From Limnephilus marmoratus (taxonomy: Eukaryota; Arthropoda; Insecta; Trichoptera; Limnephilidae), in NCBI GenBank assembly GCA_917880885.1, contig OU862919.1, positions 14,588,001 to 14,652,000 on the forward strand: 64,000 bases of DNA, in the 5' to 3' direction. The notes beneath the pieces were generated by a model. That model ran no database searches, was not told the origin of the DNA, and saw nothing but the letters and a program-made list of their open reading frames with translations. Numbering within the stretch: the first letter of the stretch is position 1; each line of letters starts with the position of its first letter. Positions 52,290 through 62,600 of the stretch are shown here, in pieces. A program made the position numbers and the translations under genes.

Positions 52290-52876
52290 TGGTAACGGAA
52301 AGCCATCGTAAATATCAAAAAATTCTTTATAGATTTCACGACGATGAAGAAATTGGAGTTTATCAATTTAATTCACTAGCTTTTGGATTAAATTGTTCAC
52401 CGTTCATTGCGATGCGAACTTTAAGAAAGCTAGCGAGAGATGAAAGAAATCGTCACCCGAAAGCCGCAGAAGTTGCAATTAATGATTTATATATGGACGA
52501 TTTTGTATATTCTGTAAATACTATAAGTGAAGCCGTCACTTTGTCTACAGAATTAATGGCGATGTTCAAGTCTGGAGGATTTGAATTAGTTAAATGGTCG
52601 AGTAATTCTGCTCATTTGCTCGCTCAATTACCAGAGTCGCACCGCGCTACGATGGATTTCTCGGATAATTATAGCATTTTAGGACTAAAATGGGATCCGA
52701 TATCTGATTGTTTTCGTTTTATGATATGTCCCACGGAGGAGAAAACTATATGTAAAAGATCAATTCTTTCCACAATAGCACATTTATTCGATGTATTAGG
52801 TTTGGTTGCTCCGGTAATTTTATATGCCAAATTACTTTTACAAGAGCTGTGGTTAGAGAAAGTGGGATGGGATTAA
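52289..52876 (+). pseudogene. pol: BEL/Pao pol: reverse transcriptase palm and thumb
   Basis: Reads HRKYQKILYRFHDDEEIGVY, FNSLAFGLNCSPFIAMRTL and the catalytic LYMDDFVYS, then FELVKWSSN, ILGLKWDPISDCF and LFDVLGLVAPV, all in BEL/Pao order. YMDD(F) keeps two catalytic acids. The fingers and first Asp are missing upstream because of an internal deletion. The frame stops at GWD (52,874-52,876, TAA) where family members continue toward RNase H. Confidence 0.87.
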
Positions 52877-52930
52877 GAACTACCCCAAAGTATTGTTATT
52901 CGATATGTCAAATTTAAGGAAGAAATACCG

Positions 52931-53749
52931 ATGTTTTCTAATTTAAATTCACCTCGATATTTGGGAGTAAAAGAGGACTGCACGATAAATATTATCGCTT
53001 TTGCAGACGCGAGTACGAAAGCATACGGGTGCGTAGTATATCTTCATGTCAAATATAAAAGTGGCGACGCTACTATGAATTTGATATGTTCGAAATCCAA
53101 AGTAGCCCCTTTGAAAATAGTTTCGCTCGCTCGATTGGAATTATGTGCTGCGCTTATTTTATCTAGACTTGTTAAATCTATTATAGATGCTTATAAAAAT
53201 CGCGTTTTTGTAAACGATATATTTGCTTTTTCAGATTCAAAAATAGCACTTTCTTGGATTCACTCATCCCCGCACAGATGGCAAACTTTTGTAGCTAATC
53301 GAGTTAGTGAAATTCAGGAAAATTTACCTGCGAAACATTTTTATCATATAGATGGAGTTACCAATCCTAGTGATTATTTATCACGTGGACTATTGCCCGC
53401 TCAGCTAATTGATCATCCTCTTTGGTGGCACGGTCCACCCTGGGCTGCGAACCCAGTGTCCGAGTGGCCTGTCAAAAGCTTTTCCCCCTCAGCGCAGGAG
53501 GAGAATACTTTGGAATTGAAAAAGTCGCACACGTTCACGATAACGTCAATGGAGGATAATTCTCCAATATATAATCTTGCTTTAAAAATTTCTTCATGGC
53601 CAAAACTGCTAAGAATTGTCGTATATATTTTACGATTTACGCGGAAGTTATTGTGTTCAACAGTTATAAATTCCACGGAATTAAATATTGCTGAAATAAA
53701 TGTATTAAAAGCTCTACAGAAAAAGTATTTTTATGCCTTATACAATTAA
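52931..53749 (+). pseudogene. pol: BEL/Pao pol: RNase H
   Basis: 272 codons. IIAFADASTKAYGCVVYL carries the first acid of RNase H; SLARLELCAALILSRL the Glu; FAFSDSKIALSWI the next Asp; NPSDYLSRGL the last block. It degrades the RNA strand of the hybrid in the family. It continues with WWHGPPW and a linker to the integrase N-terminus (AEINVLKALQKKYF). The residues of the active site look preserved, but the polyprotein is broken on both sides. Confidence 0.87.
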
Positions 53750-54930
53750 TACAGAGGAAAAATTATGTTCATCTTCGATTCGAAAATTAAACCCGTTCGT
53801 CGATCATAATGGATTGTTACGTATTATAATTATAGATTTTTACCATCGTGTGAATTGTCACACTGGTGCTCATCTCCTTATGTCTATAATTAGACAGCGT
53901 TATTGGATCTTATCGGGAAGAAACCTAATACGCAAACGAGTACATGCGTGTAATTTCTGTTTTAAAACCGCACCTTCTAATATTATACCGCCAATGGCTG
54001 ATTTACCTTCAGCTAGAGTTCAAGAAGCGAAAGCATTTAGACATACTGGTGTAGATTTTGCCGGACCGATAAATATAACCCTTTCTAGGCGTCGTGGAGT
54101 AAAAAGTCAAAAGGCATATATATGTCTATTTATTTGTTTAACGACAAAGGCTCTATATATATAGAATTGGTATCAGATCTAAGCACGGACAATTTTTCCA
54201 GACGTGGACCGGTTTCGTGTATGTACAATGTAGTGACAATGCGACAAACTTCATAGGCGCGAAGAATTATCTTGATGACTTATATACATTTTTGGAGGCA
54301 AATTCAACTAATGAAGTCCTTCGCAATGAATTTAACATTCGGAGAATTAAGTGGAAGACGATTCCACCTCGCGCTCCTCACTTTGGAGGATTATGGGAAT
54401 CAAATATTAAATCTATTAAATCGCATCTGTATAGGGTTGTGGGTACTCAATTTTTTTGTTATGAAGAGCTTCTCACAGTTCTGACACAAATAGAGGCTTT
54501 ACTTAATTCATGGCCGTTATGTTTATTAAGCAGTTGCCATTATCCAGAAGCTCTTACTCCGGCTCATTTTCTAATGTCTTCTCCGATTCAGCATTTGCCC
54601 GCTTATGATATGACTGAGGAACGCATTAGTCTGTTGAAAAGGAAAGAGCTTTTGGACCACCTCGTTCAATCTTATTGGAAGAAGTGGCATATAGAGTACC
54701 TCCACTCTCTGCAGATGAGACAAAAATGGAATAGTCCCGCGAATAACATTCTTGTAGGTACTATAGTATTGGTGCATCAAGAAGATGCGTCTCCACTTTA
54801 TTGGCCGGTGGGAGTTGTTGAGGAAATATTCCCGGATAAAGACGGAGTGGTTAGTGTGGCACTCGTTAGAACCCCTTCTGGGAACTTTAAACGACCAGTC
54901 GTGAAATTGTGTCCCCTGCCTACGCAATAA
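53733..54930 (+). pseudogene. pol: BEL/Pao pol: integrase and C-terminal DUF5641-like domain
   Basis: LNPFVDHNGLLR runs straight into IIIIDFYHRVNCHTGAHLL, so about 30 residues are missing. The zinc-binding HHCC is visible as FYHRVNCHTGAH and CNFCFK. The catalytic triad is GVDFAGP (first D), CSDNATNF (second D) and FGGLWESNIKSIK (E). Between the first and second D a small insertion causes a stop at 54,164, and part of the block after LSTDNF is lost. A PLYWPVGVVEEIFPDKDGVV block and VKLCPLP mark the DUF5641 tail. Integrase would insert the DNA copy; this one cannot. Confidence 0.87.
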
Positions 54931-55080
54931 TAATTAATTTTCTATATCTCTATTTATTTTTATTTTTTTTTCTTAACTATGTAATATCTATCGCTTATAT
55001 ATATAATTTTAACTTTTTTATTTTTCACTATAATTCTTTACTTTATTTTGAAAGTACCTTCAGTTTCAGTAGGTACTTCC
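54931..55080 (+). other. 3' untranslated region of the BEL/Pao element
   Basis: AT-rich, between the integrase stop and the polypurine tract. Confidence 0.7.
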
Positions 55081-55093
55081 AAGGCCGGGAGAA
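55081..55093 (+). promoter_or_regulatory. Polypurine tract candidate
   Basis: AAGGCCGGGAGAA directly precedes the 3' LTR; mainly purine, at the place where plus-strand priming occurs. Confidence 0.65.
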
Positions 55094-55634
55094 TGTTTGC
55101 GCATCTTTATATGGGATTGATTGGGTATTGCATTCGCAGACTTGGTGGGTAGATATGTCAAAATCCTGAATTTATCCCACCTACCTAATCTTTCCTTCCA
55201 AAATGTCACCATAAAAATTGTTGCAAGAAAGTACTCAACTTTGGAGAGGTGACAGTGTGCTTTCCTGCTCAGTACAAAATAACATCTCAGACAGGGCAGG
55301 GCGCATGTGTCGTAACCTCTTGTTATAAGAATATTGCAAATTTTAAAATTAAACAGTGAGAAGTGTACACCAAAACTGGAGATCAGCGAGGCCCCATCTG
55401 CAACGGTGAGTCCTATTTTCCTTATTCGAATCTGGGCTTATCCAATTTTCCAAAAGCCCAGATCTGAACTATCGACTGAGTATCCATCAGGTTTTGCGAG
55501 TGTATGCTATTTAATCGTCCCGTATAACTTAGCAATTTCACGTAGTTTTGGGACTGGTCCTTCGAGGGCTGCATAGGCTTTGCTCTGCAGCATTTACCGC
55601 TAATTAACAGTGGAGTCGCAGTTTCGCCACACCA
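55094..55634 (+). repeat. 3' LTR of the BEL/Pao element
   Basis: 541 bp, TGTTTGCGCATC to CGCCACACCA, followed by the TSD copy ACCTT. Confidence 0.92.
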
Positions 55635-55639
55635 ACCTT

Positions 55640-56385
55640 TATAACCAACGCCATCCGTTATATCAAATCCACACCATGCTACCCGCTGCCCGCTGCCGCT
55701 TGCCAGATATATTATGTATTTCAACCAATTTACACAAAACCTTGCAAATTATATATCTAAAAACCTTCCTCATAAATCACTCTATCTATTGGTGAAAACC
55801 GCATGAAAATCCGTTGCGTAGTTTAAAAGATTTAAGCGCACATACGGCGTAAGCGACTTCTTTTTATACTTAGTAAAGTAAAGATAGAATACAGATAGAT
55901 TATTATAGATAGCTGACCGAGTGCGGATAAATCATAATAAGGCATGTTTAAACGAACGCTTTGCAAACTGCATAAAAAAAGAAATAAGTTATTCATGAAA
56001 TTCACATTTTAAAATAAATATACAATATTCTCATATCGGGTTAACCCCATGATTTAGGGTTATCCCCATGGGTGAAAGATATTGTTTGATTTTTAAAAAT
56101 CTTTAATATGTTATTTTTTGTCTACTGCCCTTTCAAATATTGTTTATTTAGGATTTTTCAATTTAGCTTAAACCACTTGTTGATATTACGCTTAAAGAGA
56201 GTAACATTTTTCTACCCCTGAAAAAAGGGTTCTTAGAAATTTTCATGACTCGTAAAATATTTTACTATGTTCTTCTTAAGTTTAAGAATTTTAAGAGCTC
56301 CGCTGGAAACTCCTATTTCACAATTTTTTTTTTTTTTACAAAATATAGCTCACATTTTACAATTTACGCACCGCTGCAAGGATTA
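55640..56385. other. Spacer right of the BEL/Pao element
   Basis: AT-rich, nothing recognised. Confidence 0.45.
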
Positions 56386-56394
56386 AGACCGTAG

Positions 56395-56590
56395 GTTCTC
56401 AACGTAAAAGATAACGCCCCCTTGGGGACGTTTCAGACCTTCAGGGGAAGAAGTAGAAGACCAAGAGAAAATTGGGGGGCGTTTAAGACTTTCAGGGGGG
56501 CGGTAGGAGACGCAGAGAAACCCATCCCATCGACAGCGACTGCCACAAAATATTTTTCCTATCCCATTACGCCCCCTCCGTTATTGGACT
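56395..56590. repeat. GC-richer repeat block related to 24,031-24,227
   Basis: Two imperfect units with GGGGACGTTTCAGACCTTCAGGGG and GGGGCGTTTAAGACTTTCAGGGG. The end TATCCCATTACGCCCCCTCC is the reverse of GGAGGGGGCG..AATGGGATA in the 24.0-kb element. Confidence 0.55.
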
Positions 56591-56689
56591 TTTGAAATTA
56601 ATGTTTTCTAAAAGATAGTATTTGTTGTCAGCAACGTTGTTGATGACTTTAAATAAAAAAAAAATCCGGTCGGATTTATTTCTTCTATC

Positions 56690-56975
56690 TTCTAAAGTTG
56701 ATATATTATGAGTCTTTTAGATGTTCTGATGTTCGGAAGGATTTAAAGTATTTCCATTTTTTTAATTCTTTCTAATCTTTCAATGTTAACTTTGTATTGA
56801 GGATTCCATATAACAGATCCGAATTCTGATATTGAGCGAACAAAAGAGACATATAGTATTTAAATTAAATGTGGTGATCTGAACGGTTTGCTCAATCTTA
56901 CGATGAATCCTAGAAGTTTGTAGGCCCTGTCACAGATGAAATTTATATGTGATCGGAAAGACATTTAATATACAC
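56690..56975 (-). pseudogene. Non-LTR reverse transcriptase C-terminal fragment
   Basis: The minus strand reads SHINFICDRAYKLLGFIV, then LYVSFVRSISEFGSVIWNP and QYKVNIERLERIKK. This is the thumb-to-tail region of jockey-type RTs, where LGF..R, L[YF].S.VRS..EY.S.VW.P and IE..Q..FL are conserved. It has a stop in the middle and no RT palm nearby, so it is a short remnant. It abuts a 35-bp tandem repeat at 56,975. The closest relative in this window is the C-terminal part of the ORF2 at 47,025-49,870. Confidence 0.7.
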
Positions 56976-57105
56976 TTTTAAATGGTGAGGCCATACACCA
57001 CAATACACACTTTTAAATGGTGAGGCCATACACCACAATACACATTTTTAAATGGTAAGGCCATACACCATAATACCCACTTTTAAATGGTGAGGCCGAG
57101 ATACC
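56973..57105. repeat. 35-bp tandem repeat, about four units
   Basis: CTTTTAAATGGTGAGGCC starts near 56,975, 57,010, 57,045 and 57,080. The last unit runs into GTGAGGCCGAGATACC of the RT fragment that follows, so the array grew from that edge. Confidence 0.85.
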
Positions 57106-57300
57106 TCATCCGAATACCGAGTAGTGTGCTCAATATAGGGGTACACAATAGACATCGTTATGTGGTTGACCAGTAATATTTATGGTTGATGTGTAGTATT
57201 TAGTTTTCTCGGTGTTTAGCACGATTTAATTTGTATCTAACCACTTCAACAATACTTATATCCATTTCAGCTTCAAACAGTAATATAATGTGTGTTATGA
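57085..57300 (-). pseudogene. Non-LTR reverse transcriptase fragment (family of 31,110-32,062)
   Basis: At the nucleotide level it matches 31,700-31,970: GTGAGGCCGAGATAC, GTGTGCTCAATATAGGG, GGTTGACCAGTAATATTTAT, TTTAGTTTTCTCGGTGTT, TGTATCTAACCACTT and TTTCAGCTTCAAACAGTA. It corresponds to the part after the FADD motif. Several small deletions break the frame. Only about 200 bp remain, so it is a relic. Confidence 0.72.
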
Positions 57301-58380
57301 AATGATGATATATAAAGATTCCAGTACTTATTGGTTTTCCAATAAAACGGGGTTGGCAATTTGCGCTATTGACCCCGGAGCAAAGCAAACACTGGAACTT
57401 TATATCTATTGGTACAGCCACCAGGCTCTGAACTATCGAGTCTTTTTAAAGCCAGACGATTATTTGCTTTTCTTATTTATTACCAGTGGGTACTTACTGT
57501 CTTGAGAAACTTAAGTTTAAACTAATCATATTCATTTTTACGTTACGAAGTGATTAAAACAAGGTTTGTCAAACTTAAAGATCGGCATTAAAACATCCAG
57601 ACCAGAAGAGTTAAAAAATGAATTTTAACAATCAATGATTTTTAATATTATATGAATTAGTGGCTCACCCAGAGGCGAACCAGAGAGCCAGCCACCATCC
57701 CCTCCAAAAAAAAATATGTGCAAAGAAGTTTTTTCCAAGTTGTGTTGCATTTTATCAGTGGTTTTTAATGATTGCAACTGGTAGGTACTGGATCAAGCTC
57801 TGTGCATTATGGGAGTTGTTGTGTAAATCGATAGTTATCTTTTTCTATCATTATTGCGGACTGCGCCTTGCAAAGATTAAAGAGTTTTGTCTATGCTTAC
57901 ATGTATCACAGTCATTGGGATGCACCTTACGGTGCGCGCCGGCGGAAACATTTAAATTTTCGAAAACGGACTGCGCCTTGCTAGGATAGAATTTTTTTGT
58001 ATGCTTAAATATTTTTTATCAAATTATGTCTGAATAACGTACGCTAATATGTATTTTGTTAAAAAAACTGAAAAAAGATTTTTTTTTTATAAGAAGCAAT
58101 TACTTTGTGGCTAGACATAATATTATAAAAATAACAACACAAAATAACTGTTTTATTTTTATAATTTTATGAAAAAAGATTATTATTACGCATCCTAACT
58201 CTGTGAAATTGGTTTTTTTACACGTACGTAAGAACATCCGTAAACGATATATTTTGTTTATGGCTTTTATTAGATTTAAAAAGATAAAATAATAATTATG
58301 AGTAGCGTATTTCTTGATCCATCCGTGATCAATTACTAACGACCAATTACACTTTCAACCGCGCGCCATGGCAAGATTAA
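57301..58380. other. Spacer, nothing firm
   Basis: GACTGCGCCTTGC(A/T)A occurs twice (about 57,860 and 57,968). No gene recognised. Confidence 0.4.
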
Positions 58381-59433
58381 ATGAAAAAAAATATCCGTTG
58401 TCGTAACAGACCATCTAAAAACAGAGGAAACCAGTTCGGATTCAAACTTGCACCGTTAACATCTATGGCGATGTATTCCCCAAAAGAAATCATCAGTTAT
58501 TATAAACCAAGGAAAACGCCAATCTATTCCTGCTTTCTAGATTTAAGCAAGGCGTTTGACCGTGTATGTCATAATAAACTGTGGGAAAAGAACAGTTTCG
58601 GAAGATATAATGGCGATTCTTTCAATTTGGCAGGCGCAACAAAAAAAATAAAATGATATGGCCTGGGGAGTTTTCTAACCAATTCTATTTGAGAAGTGGC
58701 GTGAGGTAAGGAGGAAGCATGTCTCCGGTTCTGTTCAATCGATACACCACGAAAATAGGTTGCCATACATGGAGTGTGTATAAATAACATTAATTATGCA
58801 GATAATATGGTTCTTCTTGCACCGTCACTAAGCGCATTAGAGAAATTACTCAAAATTTGTGAAGACTTTGCAAAAAACCATAACCTTTTATAATATATAA
58901 TACCACCAAGTCAATAGTTATGGTTTTTAAATACAAAAACGAAATCATCCAAACACCCTAAGTATGGTTAGATGAAAGGAAATTAATGTTGATCATAGAG
59001 TTAAGTACCTGGGATACATCATCACAGACGACCTTAAGGATATTGAGGATAAGGAAAGGCAGAGAAGAGCGATATCAGTTAGAGCGGGTATGCTGTCAAG
59101 ACGTTTTTACCTCTGCAGCCTCAAAGTAAAAAGAATATTGTTCAACGCTTTCTGTACCCATCAGAACTGTGGGTTGACTACACTGCATCCCAACGGCATA
59201 AGTTAAGGTTGTTTACAATAACGCTTATCGCCAACTTTTCCGCCTACCGAGATACTGCAGTGCTACGGAAATGTTCCTGGAGGGACGAGTGCACACTTTC
59301 CGAGCACTTCTCCGCCACTGCGTGGGAAGTTTGTGGCGAAGGCTACGCCAATCGAAGAATGCGATCATCACCGCCATGACCGCCTGGATGGAGTCCCCCC
59401 TGATGGCCCTCTGGAGATGGGAGACGATGAAAT
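58381..59433 (+). pseudogene. RTE-like non-LTR reverse transcriptase
   Basis: Plus-strand blocks in order, over several frames: CFLDLSKAFDRVCHNKLWEK (58,520-58,585), SNQFYLRSGVR then GGSMSPVLFN (58,675-58,740), INYADNMVLLAPSLSALEKL (58,790-58,850), a Lys/Asn-rich part, then LPRYCSATEMFLEGRVHTF (59,238-59,295) and a C-terminal AWMESPLMALWRWETMKCPP (59,375-59,430). This order, with R-Q-G-G/S-x-S-P and YADD/N, is that of RTE-type elements. YADN replaces YADD, and many frameshifts and stops are present, so it is dead. The 3' UTR follows to about 59,845. Confidence 0.75.
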
Positions 59434-59845
59434 GCCCTCCGTAAACAGCTGCATGAATTTATTTTTGCGTTCATATTTTTTCAGTTTCATTTCTCGTATT
59501 TTTCATGCTTATTCGTTTTTTATTTTGGATACGATTTTAGATTTCCATGGCCAAAAGCATTTTCGTTATTTGCTTTTGGGGTGTTATGTCGTTTTGCGCT
59601 ACTTCCTTCTTTAGTCAACGTTTCGGACAGCGTTGGCTAAAGAAAGAGGTAGCGCAACACGGCATAACACCCCAAAAACATATAACGAAAAAAACAGTTT
59701 TTTTAATTTTATTTATGTGTTGTTATTTACTTTTAACATTAACCTATTATTTGTCTATATAATGTCTCTTGTTATTTAAAAATATGGAATGTATTGCATT
59801 GCACTTTCCCTGCATACATCCTGGAATGAACTTTTTACGCACCAG
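59434..59845 (+). repeat. RTE-like element 3' UTR (with nested hairpin retroposon)
   Basis: Matches 19,040-19,234: CTCCGTAAACAGCTGC, TTTTTCATGC, TGTTATTTACTTTT, TGTATTGCATTGCACT and ATACATCCTGGAAT. It is interrupted at about 59,525-59,700 by the hairpin element. Confidence 0.7.
59525..59700 (-). mobile_element. Hairpin retroposon, fuller copy
   Basis: Inverted arms of about 60 bp, TTTTCGTTATTTGCTTTTGG..TTCTTTAGTCAACG and CGTTGGCTAAAG..ATAACGAAAA, close over a TTTCGGACAG loop. The other copy (19,235-19,354) has lost part of one arm. Flanks GTTTTTTATTTT and GTTTTTTTAATTTTA may be a decayed TSD. Confidence 0.7.
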
Positions 59846-60049
59846 ATTTAAATGTCCGGGTTAAATTTTCCCCATAGGAAAAACTAAACCCTTTCACACA
59901 CTTCCCCAAATGATCATCTAGTCAACCCACGCTATGCAATTGCACTATATAAGTATTATAAATACAAAATAATACAAGAACAACATGTCAACCTACTAGA
60001 GACCAAATGGGAATATAATTCACCGACTCCAGATATTTTCATATCAGAG
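59846..60049. other. Spacer
   Basis: Nothing recognised. Confidence 0.4.
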
Positions 60050-60490
60050 GGTTCGGCTCTGTGGCATTTCTAATTGAACCTATAAATCCTACTGATCCCT
60101 CAATATAAATATTTAAAAAATCTTTTGTAATCCTACATGTATTTAAAAATACTGATTTTTGCATTTTTATATACAAATTCTTTGACAAATCTAATATGCT
60201 AAAATTTTGAATCAGATTCCTAGGTATTATGCCAGTGGCCGAAATACCAAATGGTAATATTTTTTATAGTCCGAGAATGCCAAATTCTTTTAATCTCATT
60301 TCCTAAATTGTGTATTTTCTAATTTTTTCAGAAACAGTTTTTTGAATATTACAGGAATTTGGAATAGCTACATCAATGATATAAGTTATTTTTTTAATTT
60401 TGTCATGTAAAACTATATCAGGTCTATTATGACTAATTGTTCTGTCTGTTCTCTTTTTTATTATTATTATTATTTGAACAACCTTCAAAG
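60050..60490 (-). pseudogene. Restriction-like-endonuclease non-LTR element, C-terminus
   Basis: The minus strand reads ISHNRPDIVLHDKIKKITYI, IDVAIPNSCNIQKTVSEKIR and KYT, then after a stop FGISATGIIPRNLIQNFSIL and YIKMQKSVFLNTCRITKDF. RPD followed by a spaced D (IDVAIP) and EK-x-x-KY is the catalytic pattern of the restriction-like endonuclease at the C-terminus of R4/Dong-type and related elements. In the family it nicks the target site. Two stops and the loss of the RT part make it a relic. The clade name is an inference from the motif. Confidence 0.65.
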
Positions 60491-60759
60491 GTCATACCCA
60501 TACAGGTAATAATATATATCATAGAAGAAGATAATACAAATCCATGTACGCCCGTGCGGAGCGATCAGTTCGCTAGCCGCGCGCTTAGCTATCTGACTTT
60601 TATAGTGCCACTATGTCAGGCATCTGAACGATGAACGAGATCGTGCGTAAATATGCAAGATCTCAAATTTTTTGCTAAAATATGCAACTACCACTGAAAA
60701 GGGTATAAATATGCAATTGCATTTGCAAATATGCATTTGCATATAATCCGGTCTTTAGT
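60491..60759. other. Spacer with AAATATGCAA words
   Basis: 60,640-60,750 repeats AATATGCA(A/T) and its inverse; no gene. Confidence 0.5.
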
Positions 60760-61165
60760 AATAACAAAAACAAATCTTGTTTCAGTGCAAAACGTACAAT
60801 ATTCTTTGGTAAAATTACTATTAAAAAAACTGAATACGAAAAAAGACATTATGTACCAAAATCGTTACTATACAACTCTGTAAATTTATTATCTTTTCGT
60901 GCTATATTGTGGCTTAAAATTGGGAGTCACCATACATCTCAATCTGAATATAATAAACTAGTGGTTCATATTCATAACACAAGACTAACTGCAAACGATG
61001 GACTTGTGATTCCCAGATACCTAAGTAAATACGGACAAAGAACTATAGAATATCTTGTTCCAATAATTTACAACATGTTACCCAACTCAATAAACAGCTC
61101 GGAATTGAGTTTCAGAAGGAAATGTACGCTAAAAAAATGGTTAAGTGAAATAATCTTTTTGTAGT
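60760..61165 (+). pseudogene. Non-LTR ORF2 C-terminal tail
   Basis: Plus strand: FRAILWLKIGSHHTSQSEYN (partly in another frame upstream), then RLTANDGLVIPRYLSKYGQR, TIEYLVPIIYNMLPNSINSS and FRRKCTLKKWL, ending in TAG at 61,164. The pattern FGQR..YL.P..YN.LP is the usual tail of jockey-superfamily polyproteins and resembles the end of the 31,110-32,062 gene. No RT palm is present. The last ~170 bp are copied again just downstream (61,241-61,430). Confidence 0.65.
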
Positions 61166-61430
61166 AATCTCTGTTTTTCCGCTTTTTGTTTTAATGTGTT
61201 TCCATTATTTTTTTCTTTTTCTTTCTGTTATTGATTTTTACGATGGACTTGTAATTCCAGATACCAAAATAAATACGTACAAAGAACTCTAGAATACCTT
61301 GTTCCAATAATTTACAACATGTTACCCAACGCAATAAAAAGCCGTGAATTGAGTTTCAGAAGGAAATGTACGCTAAAAAAATGGGTGTAGGAATTTTTTG
61401 TAGCAATCTCTGGTTTTCCGCTTTTCGTTT
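60997..61430 (+). repeat. 245-bp tandem partial duplication
   Basis: CGATGGACTTGT at 60,996 and 61,241; TTGTTCCAATAATTTACAAC and GAAGGAAATGTACGCTAAAA in both units. The second copy has frame-breaking changes (CCAAAATAAATACG). Confidence 0.8.
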
Positions 61431-62022
61431 CAACGTTTTTCCATTATAATTTTTTTTCTTTTTTTCATTTTCTCCGTTTTTTATTTCCTATACATTTCAT
61501 TAACAATTTTTTATTTAAAAAAATATATGTTTCTGTGTACATATGTTACAATTAATACCCGTTCTTAGTTACAACGCGTATAATGTAATAATGTGTATAT
61601 TTATGTGTATTGTGTATTGATGGCATACACCCGGTATTTTTAAAGAATTGCGCTAATGTTTTATGTTATCCGCTAAGTCTAATATTCAAAACTTCTTTGT
61701 CTTCTGGTATTTTTCCACTAGAATGGAAAAGTTCATATATTGTGCCTATATTAAAAAAAGGCGACAAACACAACATAGAAAATTACAGACCGATCTCTAA
61801 ATTAAATGTAATGGGTAAACTTTTTGAAAAGATTGTTTTCGATATCATTTTTGCTTGTATACGACCACACATCATTTCGAATCAACACGGCTTCGTGAAC
61901 AGAAAATCAACAGAAACTAATCTATGCGAATTTGTTGACACAGTCCTTGTTGCTATAGATAACGGTTTTCAAGTCGATGTAGTCTACACAGACTATTCCA
62001 AAGCCATGGGTATACACGGTGA

Positions 62023-62024
<2 letters not shown>

Positions 62025-62098
<74 letters not shown>

Positions 62099-62600
62099 GT
62101 ACAACAGATTTTTTATCCAATTACTGTACAATTTTCTCATTTTCACAGTCGTAACACCTAGGAAGATGATTATTATACAAACAAATCTTAAGGCTATCTA
62201 AAGAAGAGTTATATATATCTAGTGTTTCCGATATTTCGTTCAACAGCACCATTCCTCTTGTCATGCTATGCTGTGCTAGAACATCTGTTCTGCCGTATGG
62301 TATTTTGAACAAGTCGTGTCGACGACTACGGCTGAAATTTTCAGGCACGTATAAGCCAAAACATTCCAAGAGGAATGGGCTGTCAATACGATTATGGATT
62401 ATGTTAAAACTAAGAATTGCAAGATTTGCATAACGTCTAGTTTCCAAGCTAAATCTATCTGTTGCCTCAAGTAATTCCATATGGTGCATGAATCACGGGT
62501 ACGTTCCATTCATCCGCATATAGACATACCTAAGGAACTTTTTCTGAATTTGTTCTAGCATATTAATATATTTAGCTTGGTGCGGAGTCCACACGCCACT
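62025..62600 (-). mobile_element. 5'-truncated non-LTR insertion with 70-bp poly(A)
   Basis: On plus a T-run of 70 bases (62,025-62,094), the poly(A) tail of a minus-strand element. The minus-strand frame from about 62,600 reads SGVWTPHQAKYINMLEQIQK, KFLRYVYMRMNG and, after a stop, ETRRYANLAILSFNIIHNRI with RTDVLAQHSM. This is the C-terminal end of a jockey-type polyprotein. It sits between DL and LRW of the plus-strand RT, which shows the empty site. The long pure tail suggests a recent insertion. Confidence 0.82.
62121..62600 (-). pseudogene. Non-LTR ORF2 C-terminal tail (inserted copy)
   Basis: The frame is open from the initial Met at 62,489 to a stop at 62,121: LLEATDRFSLETRRYANLA, FNIIHNRIDSPFLLECF and LNEISETLDIYNSSLDSLKI. 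In family members the tail lies beyond the RT thumb and helps bind the target and RNA. The reading just upstream (SGVWTPHQAKYINMLEQIQK) is in frame but closed by one TGA. The RT itself is lost by 5' truncation. Confidence 0.75.

Larger units (their letters stand above)
44489..55634 (+). mobile_element. BEL/Pao LTR retrotransposon with nested non-LTR element
   Basis: Two LTRs (44,489-45,028 and 55,094-55,634), starting TG and ending CA, are flanked by the perfect 5-bp TSD ACCTT (44,484-44,488; 55,635-55,639). The internal order gag, protease, reverse transcriptase, RNase H, integrase and DUF5641-like tail is that of BEL/Pao. LTRs differ at roughly 15-20 visible positions, so the insertion is not very young. 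A 4.6-kb non-LTR element sits in gag on the opposite strand. Without it the element is about 6.5 kb. Frameshifts, a stop and three deletions make it non-autonomous. Confidence 0.93.

Noticed and set aside
56973..57105. CRISPR-like regular repeats
   Set aside because: The units are contiguous 35-bp tandems without unique spacers, in eukaryotic TE-rich DNA.
59333..59614. 93-codon frame after the RTE-like gene
   Set aside because: It is a shifted frame over the RTE C-terminus (the true frame reads AWMESPLMALWRWETMKCPP) and the 3' UTR.
62025..62094. Poly-Phe coding stretch in the RT frame
   Set aside because: It is the poly(A) tail of a minus-strand insertion read from the other side.
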